Below are positions 16,134 through 25,151 of a stretch of 64,000 nucleotides of DNA, in pieces (positions within the stretch are counted from its first letter, which is position 1; each line of letters opens with the position of its first letter). The position numbers and the translations under genes are program-made. This DNA comes from Cyclobacterium sp. 1_MG-2023 (GTDB taxonomy: Bacteria; Bacteroidota; Bacteroidia; Cytophagales; Cyclobacteriaceae), in the NCBI RefSeq assembly GCF_030546805.1, contig NZ_JAUOPC010000001.1:1-64000 (forward strand), read 5' to 3'. The notes beneath the pieces were generated by a model. It made no database searches and was not told where the DNA came from. It was given only the letters and a program-made list of their open reading frames with translations.

Positions 16134-16454
16134 CCTACTTTAATTTAATAAAATAAGTAGTTTTCATTTAAGAGGAAAAAGAATGTTATCTCTGCGTGCA
16201 AAGTATTAAATTTTAAACTATTTCCTCCATTATTACCCAAAAAATCTAGATAAATTAAACCCTAAATTTGCAATAGAGAATCTATATAGTGCTGAAATTA
16301 TTTCCAATACAGTTATTTTTTTGCCCCTTAGAATTTTCCCCATTTCCATTAAATATGAAAAAGGCTTTAAGATCCTATTGCATAACTAGGTTAATCAGCA
16401 AGCAATTCTAAAAAAGGGAAGCAATATTATTTTTATTTATCAAGGTACTGGTTT
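16134..16454. other. 321-bp gap with no gene found
   Basis: This AT-rich stretch lies between the 5' end of the NHL lipoprotein gene and the 3' end of the VOC gene. A TAAATTTG box on the forward strand (16263-16270) has no forward gene after it. I see no hairpin or repeat. Confidence 0.4.
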
Positions 16455-16844
16455 TTAAATGGTTATTTCTATGGTATTTCCATCCGGATCCGTAATAACA
16501 CTTTCGTAGTAACCGTCTCCGGTAAATCTTGGTTCGCCGGCTACCTTGTAACCGCCTTTACGAACTTTTTCTGTAAGGAAATCCACGTTTTCTTTAGATC
16601 CAACAGAAATTGCAAAATGGGTCAAGCCTAAGTTTATTTCTGAATGTTCTAAAATTTCATTTAATAATGGTGAATGCATCAATTCAATTCGTGCACCTTC
16701 CTTGAATGACAAAAAGTAGGAGCTAAATTTTTTCTTTGGGTTATAATATTTTTCATTGGAGGATAATTCAAAAAACTCCAAATAAAAGGCGCGCATTTTT
16801 TCTAAATCCTTTGTCCAAATGGCTATGTGTTCTATTCGCTGCAT
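16455..16844 (-). CDS. VOC-superfamily protein (glyoxalase/bleomycin-resistance fold)
   Basis: The 129-residue protein has the two beta-alpha-beta-beta-beta halves of this fold. Candidate metal ligands are His6 (RIEHIAIW), Glu in ARIELMHS, His in LTHFAISV and Glu in NTIEITI, so all four appear present. The length fits a lactoylglutathione-lyase-like or dioxygenase-like domain. It starts 85 bp after the stop of the PLP decarboxylase gene on the same strand and may be co-transcribed. The substrate is not known. Confidence 0.85.
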   Translation of the reverse strand: MQRIEHIAIWTKDLEKMRAFYLEFFELSSNEKYYNPKKKFSSYFLSFKEGARIELMHSPLLNEILEHSEINLGLTHFAISVGSKENVDFLTEKVRKGGYKVAGEPRFTGDGYYESVITDPDGNTIEITI

Positions 16845-16929
16845 TTTTTTTGATTAACGGATATAAAGTTAGGATGGAAGAACATTTAGAAAATCCTGAC
16901 ATAAATTTCTCCACCTAAACTTGGTGATT

Positions 16930-18777
16930 TTACGGCTTCTGCAGTTCCGGGTTTGGGGCTGGAGGTACTGCGCTATAATCTATCTTAGGAAAGGCTACAT
17001 GCCAATCTGTTTTGCAATTTTCTCTTAAATCAGCCATAAAGGCATCAATTCTCGCTTTGCCAACAGAGTGCATGATGAAGATATGGGAATAAGACCGCAA
17101 CTGACGTTCATTTTCGGATATAGGCACCCAAAGCCTATCTGTATCCAAGGACCATTTGTAGTTTAATGTTTCGTTAACCAATCGAAAACGGACGGTCAGA
17201 CTCAAACGTGATCGGGCAATCCATAAATCTACCTCTGAACCAAATTTTGCTTTTAATTCGGATTCAAACTTGAACAATTCTGCTTCTAGATAGGCTGAAA
17301 CATCTTCTGTTTCTACGGCCTTATTCATATTGTCCTTATAACTCATTCTAGAAAAATAATCCCATAGGATCATGGGGGAAAAGGCTGAACGAGAGCCTCC
17401 CAGTGTGGTGTCAGGTGTACCTAAAAATGAACTTGCTGCATCCGGGGGTAATAACTGATATCCGGTTCTGGTCATAAAGATACCTGAAGGCCAGGGACCT
17501 CCAAGCCATTTGTGCATGGAGCAACCCACGCTCATCACAGCAGGATTGCGAAAGTCAAACATAGGGCCTTTTTCATTCAATAGGTTTTGGTTGTGTGCCA
17601 TTTCCACAAAAGGTAAATAAGCAGCACCAAGCGCGCCATCCACATGGAGCCAAAAACCTCTACGAATATCAATTAATGGATTTCCTTTTTCATCTTTCCC
17701 ATATACCACCTTGCGTTCCCACAACCAAGGATATTTTTCTCCTAATTTTTCAAACATGGCATTAATGGCAGGGACATCATCATATGCACCTTTCCACGTG
17801 GTTCCTATATTGGCTACAACTACAACAGGATAGCCTTTATCCACAAAAAAGTGAACCAACTTTGTTAATGCTTCAATTTTCACCGACCCTGATTGGGGAT
17901 TGCCTTTATCAAAATCATGGGAGGGAACCATTTCAGGCCAACTTCCATCATCGGTAATGGGACATTGTTCGGGATATTTATTCTGTCCAATTTGCTGAAA
18001 TGTAGGCAATTCCAACAAGTGCGAAGCTTTTTGAATGGAATAATGAACATCCTCTGAATAGAAAAGCACAGGGCTGTAGGCATTTTCAGAAGTTTCCTCA
18101 GTTTGTATAGGGGCTTTATAAGAAAAATGCTGTCCTCTTGTTTCTCTGCCTCTTCTGGTATAGGCATCAATTTGCGCATTCGTTTTTTGATCTTCAAGAA
18201 TGGTTTTGCCTTTGAGGTAGTCTCTGGCATTGAAAAGACCGTAGATATTTCCTTCAGTAAAACCCATCGTAAGTACATATCCCCAATACCTTGAATCTTC
18301 ATCCTGTTGATCGATAGCTGCTGTATGGGGCCAATTGTTATTCCACAGGGCAGCAAAATAATCTAAGACTGCACGCTCACAGAATTTAGAGTTTAGAGTG
18401 TATCGACCACTGCTAAAAGGATCACCAATATTATTGGCATGCATGTCCATAAGGTATGGAAATCGATCTGCATAGTTCTGGTCTTGATTTCCCTGAAATC
18501 CTGCAAAATGGGAATGTTGGGTTTCAATAAATTCTTTAAAAGAAGCCAAGGCTATTTCTCGTTCTTCATCTGACAAGCCTGTAGGAGGGATTTCGAACTG
18601 ACTGTAATTTATTTGGGGGAAGTTTCCACAGACATCTTTGGGTGGTACCGAATCATATACCTCCTTTGGATCATTACTTGGCTTGGATACTATGGCTCCT
18701 TCCGGTACCTGATCAGTCCATGGAAGTTGTTTAGGGCCATAAGGTACTTGCTGAGAATTTGGGTTTACTGCTGGCAT
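16930..18777 (-). CDS. PLP-dependent group II decarboxylase-family enzyme
   Basis: The 615-residue protein has the fold-type I decarboxylase core: HVDGALGAAYLPF with Asp380 for the PLP ring nitrogen, and CSMHKWLGGPWPSG with Lys423 as the Schiff-base Lys. VVVVANIGTTWKGAYDDV (about 317-335) matches the TTxxGAxDD segment of glutamate, histidine and aromatic amino-acid decarboxylases. It is longer than typical bacterial members (about 470-550), mainly through an extended N-terminus without a signal peptide. It is cytoplasmic. The amino-acid substrate cannot be called. Confidence 0.82.
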   Translation of the reverse strand: MPAVNPNSQQVPYGPKQLPWTDQVPEGAIVSKPSNDPKEVYDSVPPKDVCGNFPQINYSQFEIPPTGLSDEEREIALASFKEFIETQHSHFAGFQGNQDQNYADRFPYLMDMHANNIGDPFSSGRYTLNSKFCERAVLDYFAALWNNNWPHTAAIDQQDEDSRYWGYVLTMGFTEGNIYGLFNARDYLKGKTILEDQKTNAQIDAYTRRGRETRGQHFSYKAPIQTEETSENAYSPVLFYSEDVHYSIQKASHLLELPTFQQIGQNKYPEQCPITDDGSWPEMVPSHDFDKGNPQSGSVKIEALTKLVHFFVDKGYPVVVVANIGTTWKGAYDDVPAINAMFEKLGEKYPWLWERKVVYGKDEKGNPLIDIRRGFWLHVDGALGAAYLPFVEMAHNQNLLNEKGPMFDFRNPAVMSVGCSMHKWLGGPWPSGIFMTRTGYQLLPPDAASSFLGTPDTTLGGSRSAFSPMILWDYFSRMSYKDNMNKAVETEDVSAYLEAELFKFESELKAKFGSEVDLWIARSRLSLTVRFRLVNETLNYKWSLDTDRLWVPISENERQLRSYSHIFIMHSVGKARIDAFMADLRENCKTDWHVAFPKIDYSAVPPAPNPELQKP

Positions 18778-19229
18778 GGTTGTTTTTTTTAGTTTAAAAG
18801 GCAGCTGTTTGGTTAATCATTAGTGATTCGTTGGCAAAAAATGGTAGAAAAATAGGTAGACTGGTGAATGCCATTTCTTTTGCATTATTTTAACATTTTT
18901 GAAAGGCAAAATCCTGAGGATACCGCTTTCCTTACAAAATCAAAAACTGTGTCAAAGGTTTTCAGGTTTGTTGGTCTAATATACAGAGAGTTATCTATTA
19001 GTACAAATCCCTTTTGTGCAATGGAGAGTAATTCTATCAACCAATGAGTGGCTATAAATGTTGATACTTTAATTCAAAAAAGTCTTATGCTAATGGGGTA
19101 GTTAAATTTGATTTATTTTCAGGGCAAGTTAAGTAAACATGATTTTGTCAGCATTGTAACAATTTTTGAAACAATGCTGACAAATAATACACTAAGGCCG
19201 GCTATTCTTCCGAACAGCCCAAACAAGAA
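18778..19229. other. 452-bp gap with one strong inverted repeat
   Basis: No gene is seen between the 5' end of the decarboxylase gene and the 3' end of the barrel-protein gene. The only structure is the hairpin at 19144-19184, listed separately. Confidence 0.5.
19144..19184 (-). terminator. 14-bp perfect hairpin, possible terminator of the barrel-protein gene
   Basis: TTTGTCAGCATTGT (19144-19157) and ACAATGCTGACAAA (19171-19184) are perfect reverse complements around a 13-base loop. It lies 45 bp downstream of the barrel-protein stop codon. No T-run follows on either strand, so intrinsic termination is not certain; a binding site or mRNA 3'-end stabiliser is possible. Confidence 0.5.
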
Positions 19230-19853
19230 TTAAAAGTTATAACCAAAATGAAGCCCCGGTTCACCAATAAAATAATTTGGCCATTTATCATCCAAGGCTT
19301 TAAAATCATCAGGCATTTTGGAATGGTAAGGTCTGTGGGTTATGGCTATTGAGGGTTCGATAAAAAATTTATTCTTGAAGAGTTTGAAATGATATCCAAG
19401 GCGGTAGGTATTGAAAATTTGAAAGCCTTTTTTAATTTTTGCTCCCTCTTCATTCTTAAATGTTTGAAAGGCATTCATCACATGTATACCTGTGTACAAT
19501 CCCTTCCACCAAAAATGCTGGTAAGCAAAAGCAAATCCGTATTCACTAACTTTTCCGGGAAATTTTTCTTCCGGTGCTTCATATTTATCTCCGTAAGGAA
19601 TTCCTAGGGACCAGCCATATTCCCAAGTTTTAAGCTCTAAGGATAAAGCATCTTTAGGGCCTAATCGATAGCCTAGGTTTAGTTGTACGAATTTCGGAGA
19701 ATTGTCGTCAGGAACTAAATTGGATAATATAAAAAATGTGCTCCCTATGAAAAACTTGCTGTAAGAGGTGTCTTGTTTTGCATATTGCGCTTTTAGCTGT
19801 ATAGGCAAGACACTTAAGAAGATGAAGCTAAATACTACTATCAATTTTTGCAT
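19230..19853 (-). CDS. Predicted outer-membrane beta-barrel protein
   Basis: The 207-residue precursor has a signal peptide (residues 1-22, ending KAQ). The mature part consists of alternating strands rich in aromatic residues (FVQLNLGYRLG, ALSLELKTWEYGWSLG, LYTGIHVMNAF, FNTYRLGYHFKLF) and ends FGYNF, the usual terminal aromatic of barrels. About eight strands fit. No specific family is recognised. A Crp-like regulator gene lies 85 bp upstream on the same strand. Confidence 0.65.
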   Translation of the reverse strand: MQKLIVVFSFIFLSVLPIQLKAQYAKQDTSYSKFFIGSTFFILSNLVPDDNSPKFVQLNLGYRLGPKDALSLELKTWEYGWSLGIPYGDKYEAPEEKFPGKVSEYGFAFAYQHFWWKGLYTGIHVMNAFQTFKNEEGAKIKKGFQIFNTYRLGYHFKLFKNKFFIEPSIAITHRPYHSKMPDDFKALDDKWPNYFIGEPGLHFGYNF

Positions 19854-19938
19854 TTTTTTAATGTTTTAAGTTAAAAGATAATGCAAAGTTGCAGCGGAAA
19901 GGCCCTAAAAAACGTTCACTTAAGTTAACAAATGAATT

Positions 19939-20520
19939 TTAATTCTTTTTTGTTTTCTGTAGTCTTGCTTTTAATCGACTTAAAGACTGGGGAGTAATTC
20001 CCAGAAAACTTGCCAATTGATGTTGTGGTACTCTTTGGATCAAATCGGGCCTGGTTTCTACCAAATTTTCATAGCGCTTGGCAGGGGGGGAGTACTTAAA
20101 ATTATCTAGAGAGCTTTGACTTTTTAACAACAATTCCTCCGATATAATGCGGCATAGGGATTCAAATCTGGGGAATCTGGCAAAAACTTCATCATCCAGT
20201 TCACTGGTAGAAGCAGAAATAATTGAATCTTCAATACATGAGAGATAATAACTAGAAGGCTTTTTATTAATGGCGCACTCCGGCACTTCCCCCTGCAATT
20301 CTGTAAAGAAATTGGTGGTTTTTTCCTCTCCATCAATAATATAATATTTTCTTATACAGCCTTTTAGTACGAAAAAACCAAGGTCAGACTGTTGTCCTTC
20401 CTCTAATAGGATGGTGCCTTTCTTTACTTCTCTGAACAAGTCTAAATCTTGAATGACATTTTTTTCTTCAGCTGTTAAGGGCATGTATTTAGAAATATAA
20501 TCAAAAAGTAATTGGTGCAT
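19939..20520 (-). CDS. Crp/Fnr-family regulator
   Basis: The 193-residue protein has an N-terminal cyclic-nucleotide-binding-like domain (VKKGTILLEEGQQSDLGFFVLKGCIRKYY, cited in part) and a C-terminal HTH (VPQHQLASFLGITPQSLSRLKARL). It lacks a visible cAMP Arg motif. The family is widespread in Bacteroidota, often one regulator beside its own target. The downstream barrel-protein gene is a candidate target. It differs clearly from the other Crp-like protein of this window. Confidence 0.85.
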   Translation of the reverse strand: MHQLLFDYISKYMPLTAEEKNVIQDLDLFREVKKGTILLEEGQQSDLGFFVLKGCIRKYYIIDGEEKTTNFFTELQGEVPECAINKKPSSYYLSCIEDSIISASTSELDDEVFARFPRFESLCRIISEELLLKSQSSLDNFKYSPPAKRYENLVETRPDLIQRVPQHQLASFLGITPQSLSRLKARLQKTKKN

Positions 20521-20814
20521 GGTATTTTGATATTGAGCAGTATTAGAGATAAGGAGCTTTTGTGAATTTCACCATTTATCGTACTAATCTACCTGCTTTT
20601 TTAACTAAATAAAAGTTTGACTTGCTTTTCAATCCTAGGATTTGAATAAGAGAAGACAATATGTTTAACCTAAGCTTTTTTAGGTCAGATTTTGAACTAT
20701 AATAGAATAAAATTATGGTAGTAAAATTCAGGTAAAATTACCGTATGAAAGCATTGCCATGGAAATGAAAAGAAGTGGTCATTTTATATCAAAACTGTTG
20801 ATTATTTTTAAAGG

Positions 20815-21867
20815 CTAATCATCATTTTTGAGCATCTTGTATTTCTTTTGCTTATCATTCCAGCGTTTCATGGCATATTGCTGCATGTCTTCTATTTTAT
20901 CTTTTTCGTCTACAATTTCAAAGCCGAGCAATGTTTCTATGATATCCTCAAGGGTGGCAATTCCATCCATTCCACCATATTCGTCTACCACTAGAGAAAT
21001 ATGTTCTTTTTTTTGAAGCATTTCTTCCCAAGCATCAAATAGGCTGATGTTACTTGAAAATATTAAAATTTCACGTCTGATGTCTTTAAGTTTTAAATCA
21101 AAATGATCCTCAGCTAATTTTTCGAAAACAAACTCTCTTAAAACGTAGCCGGTGATATTGTCTTTATTACCTTTAAATATAGGGATTCTTGAAAAATGTA
21201 AGAACTCTTTGTTTTTCAAAAACTCTTTCAAAGTCATTTCTTCATTGGCCGTTACCACCACAATTCGCGGTGTCATGACTGTTTTTACCTTTAAGTTTTT
21301 AAGTTTGATTAAATTCTGAATTATTTTATTCTCCTTGTCAGCAAAAATTCCCTCTTGAGTACCGATACTGGCCAATGCGGAAATCTCTTCCCTACTGGTA
21401 GTAAGGACGGTTTTTTCTCTAGAAAGCAATTTTGTTAGTATAGAAGACAGCCAAACCAATGGATAGGTAAGGAAAATCATTGCTCTGATGATTTTTGAGG
21501 TAATGCCAATCAAATCTCTGTTGTAATTGGCGCCCAGAGTTTTGGGAATTATTTCAGTAAATATTAAGATTAGAATGGTTAAGATGGCAGAAATAACTCC
21601 AAAATAAGCTTCCCCAAAAAGCACTGTAGCTTGCGCTCCCACGCCTGCTGCCCCTACAGTATGTGCTACAGTATTCAAGGATAAAATGGCAGAAAGAGGC
21701 TTGTCGATATCTTCTTTCAGGAAAAGCATGGCATCTGCATTTTTGTCTCCTCTTTTAGACTGTGACTTTAGAAATGACACAGGAACTGACAATAACACCG
21801 ATTCCATTATGGAGCACAAAAATGAAATAAATAGGGCAATAAAAAGATAAAATAATAATAGGGCCAT
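20815..21867 (-). CDS. CNNM transmembrane/CBS protein (hemolysin-family), short form
   Basis: The 350-residue protein has a CNNM (DUF21) membrane domain with about four segments, starting MALLLFYLFIALFISFLCSIMES, and VLFGEAYFGVISAILTILILIFTEIIPKTLGA. A CBS pair follows (about 195-325), with VKTVMTPRIVV and HISLVVDEYGGMDGIATLEDIIETLLG. The C-terminal CorC/HlyC domain of full-length relatives (about 430 residues) is missing; the protein ends in a charged tail. It is an inner-membrane protein, probably for magnesium or other divalent-cation transport. It is monocistronic and divergent from rapA. Confidence 0.88.
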   Translation of the reverse strand: MALLLFYLFIALFISFLCSIMESVLLSVPVSFLKSQSKRGDKNADAMLFLKEDIDKPLSAILSLNTVAHTVGAAGVGAQATVLFGEAYFGVISAILTILILIFTEIIPKTLGANYNRDLIGITSKIIRAMIFLTYPLVWLSSILTKLLSREKTVLTTSREEISALASIGTQEGIFADKENKIIQNLIKLKNLKVKTVMTPRIVVVTANEEMTLKEFLKNKEFLHFSRIPIFKGNKDNITGYVLREFVFEKLAEDHFDLKLKDIRREILIFSSNISLFDAWEEMLQKKEHISLVVDEYGGMDGIATLEDIIETLLGFEIVDEKDKIEDMQQYAMKRWNDKQKKYKMLKNDD

Positions 21868-22273
21868 GGTATAGGTTAAGGATAAGTTTTACTAATCTAA
21901 ACGTCTAGATTCAAGAAGTATTTGGTTAGATAAAATCTAATCATCTAATTTAGAAATACATAACTATCTAAAAAACGTTAAGGTTTTTATTGGATTTTTG
22001 TGTTGCAATAATTATACCTGAACTAGGCGAATGCAAAAATCAAGCTGGTTTGAAGATTTAGTTGAAGCTTAAAACTTAAAATAATCGCGGGCATTTTTTA
22101 GAATTCTGTAAAGGGAAATTTTATCCATCTAGAAAATTTTAGCAATACTGGAATACAAAAGGAAAATAAAAAGCTTCAGTTCTTAGTGAAGCGGCTAAAA
22201 ATTAAAGAACTTGCATTTTTTTAGTAATCCCTTTTTCGGATTATTAATAAAGTAAGTTAAATCAATAGCGTAT
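21868..22273. other. 406-bp divergent region with a weak repeat match and two small hairpins
   Basis: The stretch lies between the CNNM gene and rapA. Bases 22033-22061 resemble one end of the dispersed repeat seen at 35880-35915 (AAAATCA...TTTGAAGATTT), too short to be sure. Close to rapA there are two small hairpins: GCTTCA-N8-TGAAGC (22173-22192) and TAATCC-N7-GGATTA at about 22225-22243. They would lie in the rapA leader and could affect its expression. No gene is seen. Confidence 0.45.
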
Positions 22274-25108
22274 ATGATGGATTTCTATACTGATCAGAGA
22301 TGGGCAAGTGAAGGAGAGCCTGACTTAGGTGTAGGTATAATAATTGAAGTAAGTAAAAACCGAGTGAAAGTCAATTTCCCAAATGCCGGAGAGACGAGAC
22401 AGTATGCATTAGATAGTGCACCTCTGCGTAGGGTGATATTTAAGCCCGGGGATACAGTAATGGATTCCCAAGAACGACCTTTTGAAATTGAGCGTGTCCA
22501 GGACAATGGTGAACTTATCTTGTATATTAATAACGAGGGGACCTTATCGGAGGCAGATTTAGGGGAAGTTGCTATTACCCACGGGGTGGATGATCGCCTC
22601 TTACTAGGGGAAGTAGATAAACCTGCTGTTTTTGCCTTGCGAAGGAAAACTTTGGCCTATGACCATAAACGTAGAATTTCGCCTATTAATGGATTTATAG
22701 GTGGTCGAATAGACCTTATTCCCCATCAACTGTACATTGCCCATGAAGTTAGCTCCAGGTATGCTCCTCGAGTATTGCTTTCTGATCAGGTAGGCCTTGG
22801 CAAAACCATTGAGGCTTGTCTTATCATGCACCGTTTATTGTTAAGTGGTCAAGCCTCACGAATAATCATTCTGGTTCCTGATTCCCTGGTCCATCAGTGG
22901 TTTGTGGAGATGTTAAGGCGATTTAACCTATGGTTTCATATTTTTGATGAAGAAAGGTGTGCGGCATTGGATGAAAGTGCACCTGAGGGAAATCCCTTTC
23001 TGGATGATCAATTGGTGCTCTGTAGTACTTCATTTCTGGCAGGATCACAAAAGCGGGCAGGACAGGCTATTTCTGCAGGCTGGGACATGCTTGTTGTAGA
23101 TGAAGCTCATCATTTGGCTTGGTCATTGGAAAAAATAAGTCTTGAGTACGCCATTGTAGAGGCTTTAAGTAAGGTTGCCAAAGGCTTGTTACTATTGACA
23201 GCGACTCCTGAACAACTTGGTGCAGAAAGTCATTTTGCCCGATTAAGATTATTGGATCCTGAAAGGTATGCCGATTACCATGCCTTCGTCAATGAATCTC
23301 AAGACCATGCTTCCATTGCCAATATAGTTGAGAAATTGGCATCAGGTGAAGCAATAAATAATAAGGACAAAACCCTGCTAAAAACTTTATTTGGTGACAA
23401 GAGGGTAGCAAAACTTGAAGAAAAAGGGCAAATAGGTCAAAATCAATTGATAGAAGATTTACTGGACCAGCACGGACCAGGTCGGGTAGTGTTTAGAAAT
23501 ACCCGCGCAGCCATGAGTGGTTTTCCTATCAGGAAAGTACAGTTAATCCCTTTAAAAACAGGACCCTCTCAGCAAGAGTGGGCAAAACGCATGTCGGCCG
23601 AATTTATCTTGGACAAAAGCAATGGACCGGGAAGGGATGTAAAGCGTCCTTATCATTTTTCAAAGGACCCACGGGTGACCTGGCTGGTCGATTTATTGGA
23701 TCAATTGAATCCTAAAAAAGTGGTTTTGATTTGCAGAAGCAAAGCGAAAGTATTGGCATTGGAAAATGCCTTGCGAGACCTTAGTAGTGCAAAAGTAGGG
23801 GTATTTCATGAAGACCTTAACATTGTACAAAGAGATCGGAATGCGGCTTGGTTTGCCGAGGAAAATGGAGCAAGAATATTATTGTGTTCTGAAATCGGTA
23901 GTGAAGGAAGAAACTTTCAATTTGCACATCATTTGGTATTGTTTGATTTGCCGATGCACCCTGAATTGTTGGAACAGCGGATTGGACGCCTGGATAGGAT
24001 AGGGCAAAAAGAAACCATTCGGATTTATGTACCCTACCTGAAAGGTAGTCCTCAAGAAATTTTAGCGCGTTGGTTTCATGAAGGCCTGAATGCTTTTGAA
24101 GAAAATATAGAAGGGGGTAACCAAATTGGACAATTGTTTGGTGACCGCTTGTTTGAGCTTGCAATGACTTCAATTAGGGAAGATGTTATATCGGATTTAG
24201 AAGCTTTAATAAGAGAGACTGAAACCTACCAAAGAGCGCTTAAGCAGACTTTAGCCAATGGACGGGACAGGTTGCTGGAGATGAATTCCTTTAGACCTAA
24301 GATAGCCAAGGAATTGGTGGCTAAAATAAGATCCGCTGATAAAGATTTAAACCTTGAGAATTATATGGCCAAAGTTTTTGATCAATTTGGTATTGAGATG
24401 GAAGATTTGGCCCCACGGACCTATTGGCTGCGTCCAAGTAAGGCCAATGATACTGCATTTCCATCCATACCGGACAAGGGCATTGCGATTACCTTCGACC
24501 GTAAACGAGCATTAAGCAGGGAAGACATAAGTTTTATAAGTTGGGACCACCCCATGGTGACTGGAGCCATTGATATGGTGCTGGGAATGGGTACGGGAGC
24601 CGCTAGTTTTGGCCATTTGAAAGGTACTGGGAAATCCGGAATTCTCTTGGAAGTGATTTTTGTACTTGAAACATCAGGAAGAGAAGGTATTTATGTGGAC
24701 CGGTTCCTGCCCAATACTCCATTGCGGGTAATTGTTAATCATCTGGCGGAAGAAGTTACTGAAAGTTACCCTATTGGTTTGTTGAACAAACAATTGGTAC
24801 CCGGACAGGTCAGTGAATTGATAGGCAATGAACGATTTGTAGATGAAATATTTCCTGAAATGCTCAAGACTACAAAAGAAATAGCCGACCAAATGAAGGA
24901 CAAAGAAATCGATATGGGACTTCAATACATGAACCAAACCATGGATCATGAGATTGGGAGATTGGCGTATTTGTATAAAAGAAATAAGGCCATAAGACCG
25001 GATGAAATAAGGTCTGCTTTGGAGCAAAAAACGGAGTTAACTGAGTTGATCGCTAATGCTCGGATTAGAATCGATGCAATTCAATTGATTCGAGAAGGAG
25101 ACAATTAG
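22274..25108 (+). CDS. rapA: RapA-like SNF2-family ATPase, RNA-polymerase-associated
   Basis: The 944-residue protein matches E. coli RapA (968) in length and layout. N-terminal Tudor-like segments (about 15-105) come first. The helicase core follows: Walker A DQVGLGKT (171-178), DEAHH (276-280), LLTATPEQLG (about 306-315), and motifs V/VI with CSEIGSEGRNFQFAHHLVLFD and QRIGRLDRIGQ near 540-585. A RapA-specific C-terminal region follows. RapA recycles stalled RNA polymerase and acts in the cytoplasm. Two ATGs in a row open the frame. A phosphoesterase gene starts 43 bp after the stop, so the two are probably one operon. The family is best known from Gammaproteobacteria. Confidence 0.93.
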   Translation: MMDFYTDQRWASEGEPDLGVGIIIEVSKNRVKVNFPNAGETRQYALDSAPLRRVIFKPGDTVMDSQERPFEIERVQDNGELILYINNEGTLSEADLGEVAITHGVDDRLLLGEVDKPAVFALRRKTLAYDHKRRISPINGFIGGRIDLIPHQLYIAHEVSSRYAPRVLLSDQVGLGKTIEACLIMHRLLLSGQASRIIILVPDSLVHQWFVEMLRRFNLWFHIFDEERCAALDESAPEGNPFLDDQLVLCSTSFLAGSQKRAGQAISAGWDMLVVDEAHHLAWSLEKISLEYAIVEALSKVAKGLLLLTATPEQLGAESHFARLRLLDPERYADYHAFVNESQDHASIANIVEKLASGEAINNKDKTLLKTLFGDKRVAKLEEKGQIGQNQLIEDLLDQHGPGRVVFRNTRAAMSGFPIRKVQLIPLKTGPSQQEWAKRMSAEFILDKSNGPGRDVKRPYHFSKDPRVTWLVDLLDQLNPKKVVLICRSKAKVLALENALRDLSSAKVGVFHEDLNIVQRDRNAAWFAEENGARILLCSEIGSEGRNFQFAHHLVLFDLPMHPELLEQRIGRLDRIGQKETIRIYVPYLKGSPQEILARWFHEGLNAFEENIEGGNQIGQLFGDRLFELAMTSIREDVISDLEALIRETETYQRALKQTLANGRDRLLEMNSFRPKIAKELVAKIRSADKDLNLENYMAKVFDQFGIEMEDLAPRTYWLRPSKANDTAFPSIPDKGIAITFDRKRALSREDISFISWDHPMVTGAIDMVLGMGTGAASFGHLKGTGKSGILLEVIFVLETSGREGIYVDRFLPNTPLRVIVNHLAEEVTESYPIGLLNKQLVPGQVSELIGNERFVDEIFPEMLKTTKEIADQMKDKEIDMGLQYMNQTMDHEIGRLAYLYKRNKAIRPDEIRSALEQKTELTELIANARIRIDAIQLIREGDN

Positions 25109-25151
25109 CCAATTATTGGCAATAGAATATCTATGTAAAAATAATAAAAAC

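Noticed and set aside
17880-18356. 158-codon reverse frame inside the PLP decarboxylase
   Set aside because: It is another-frame shadow of a gene with intact catalytic Lys and Asp motifs.
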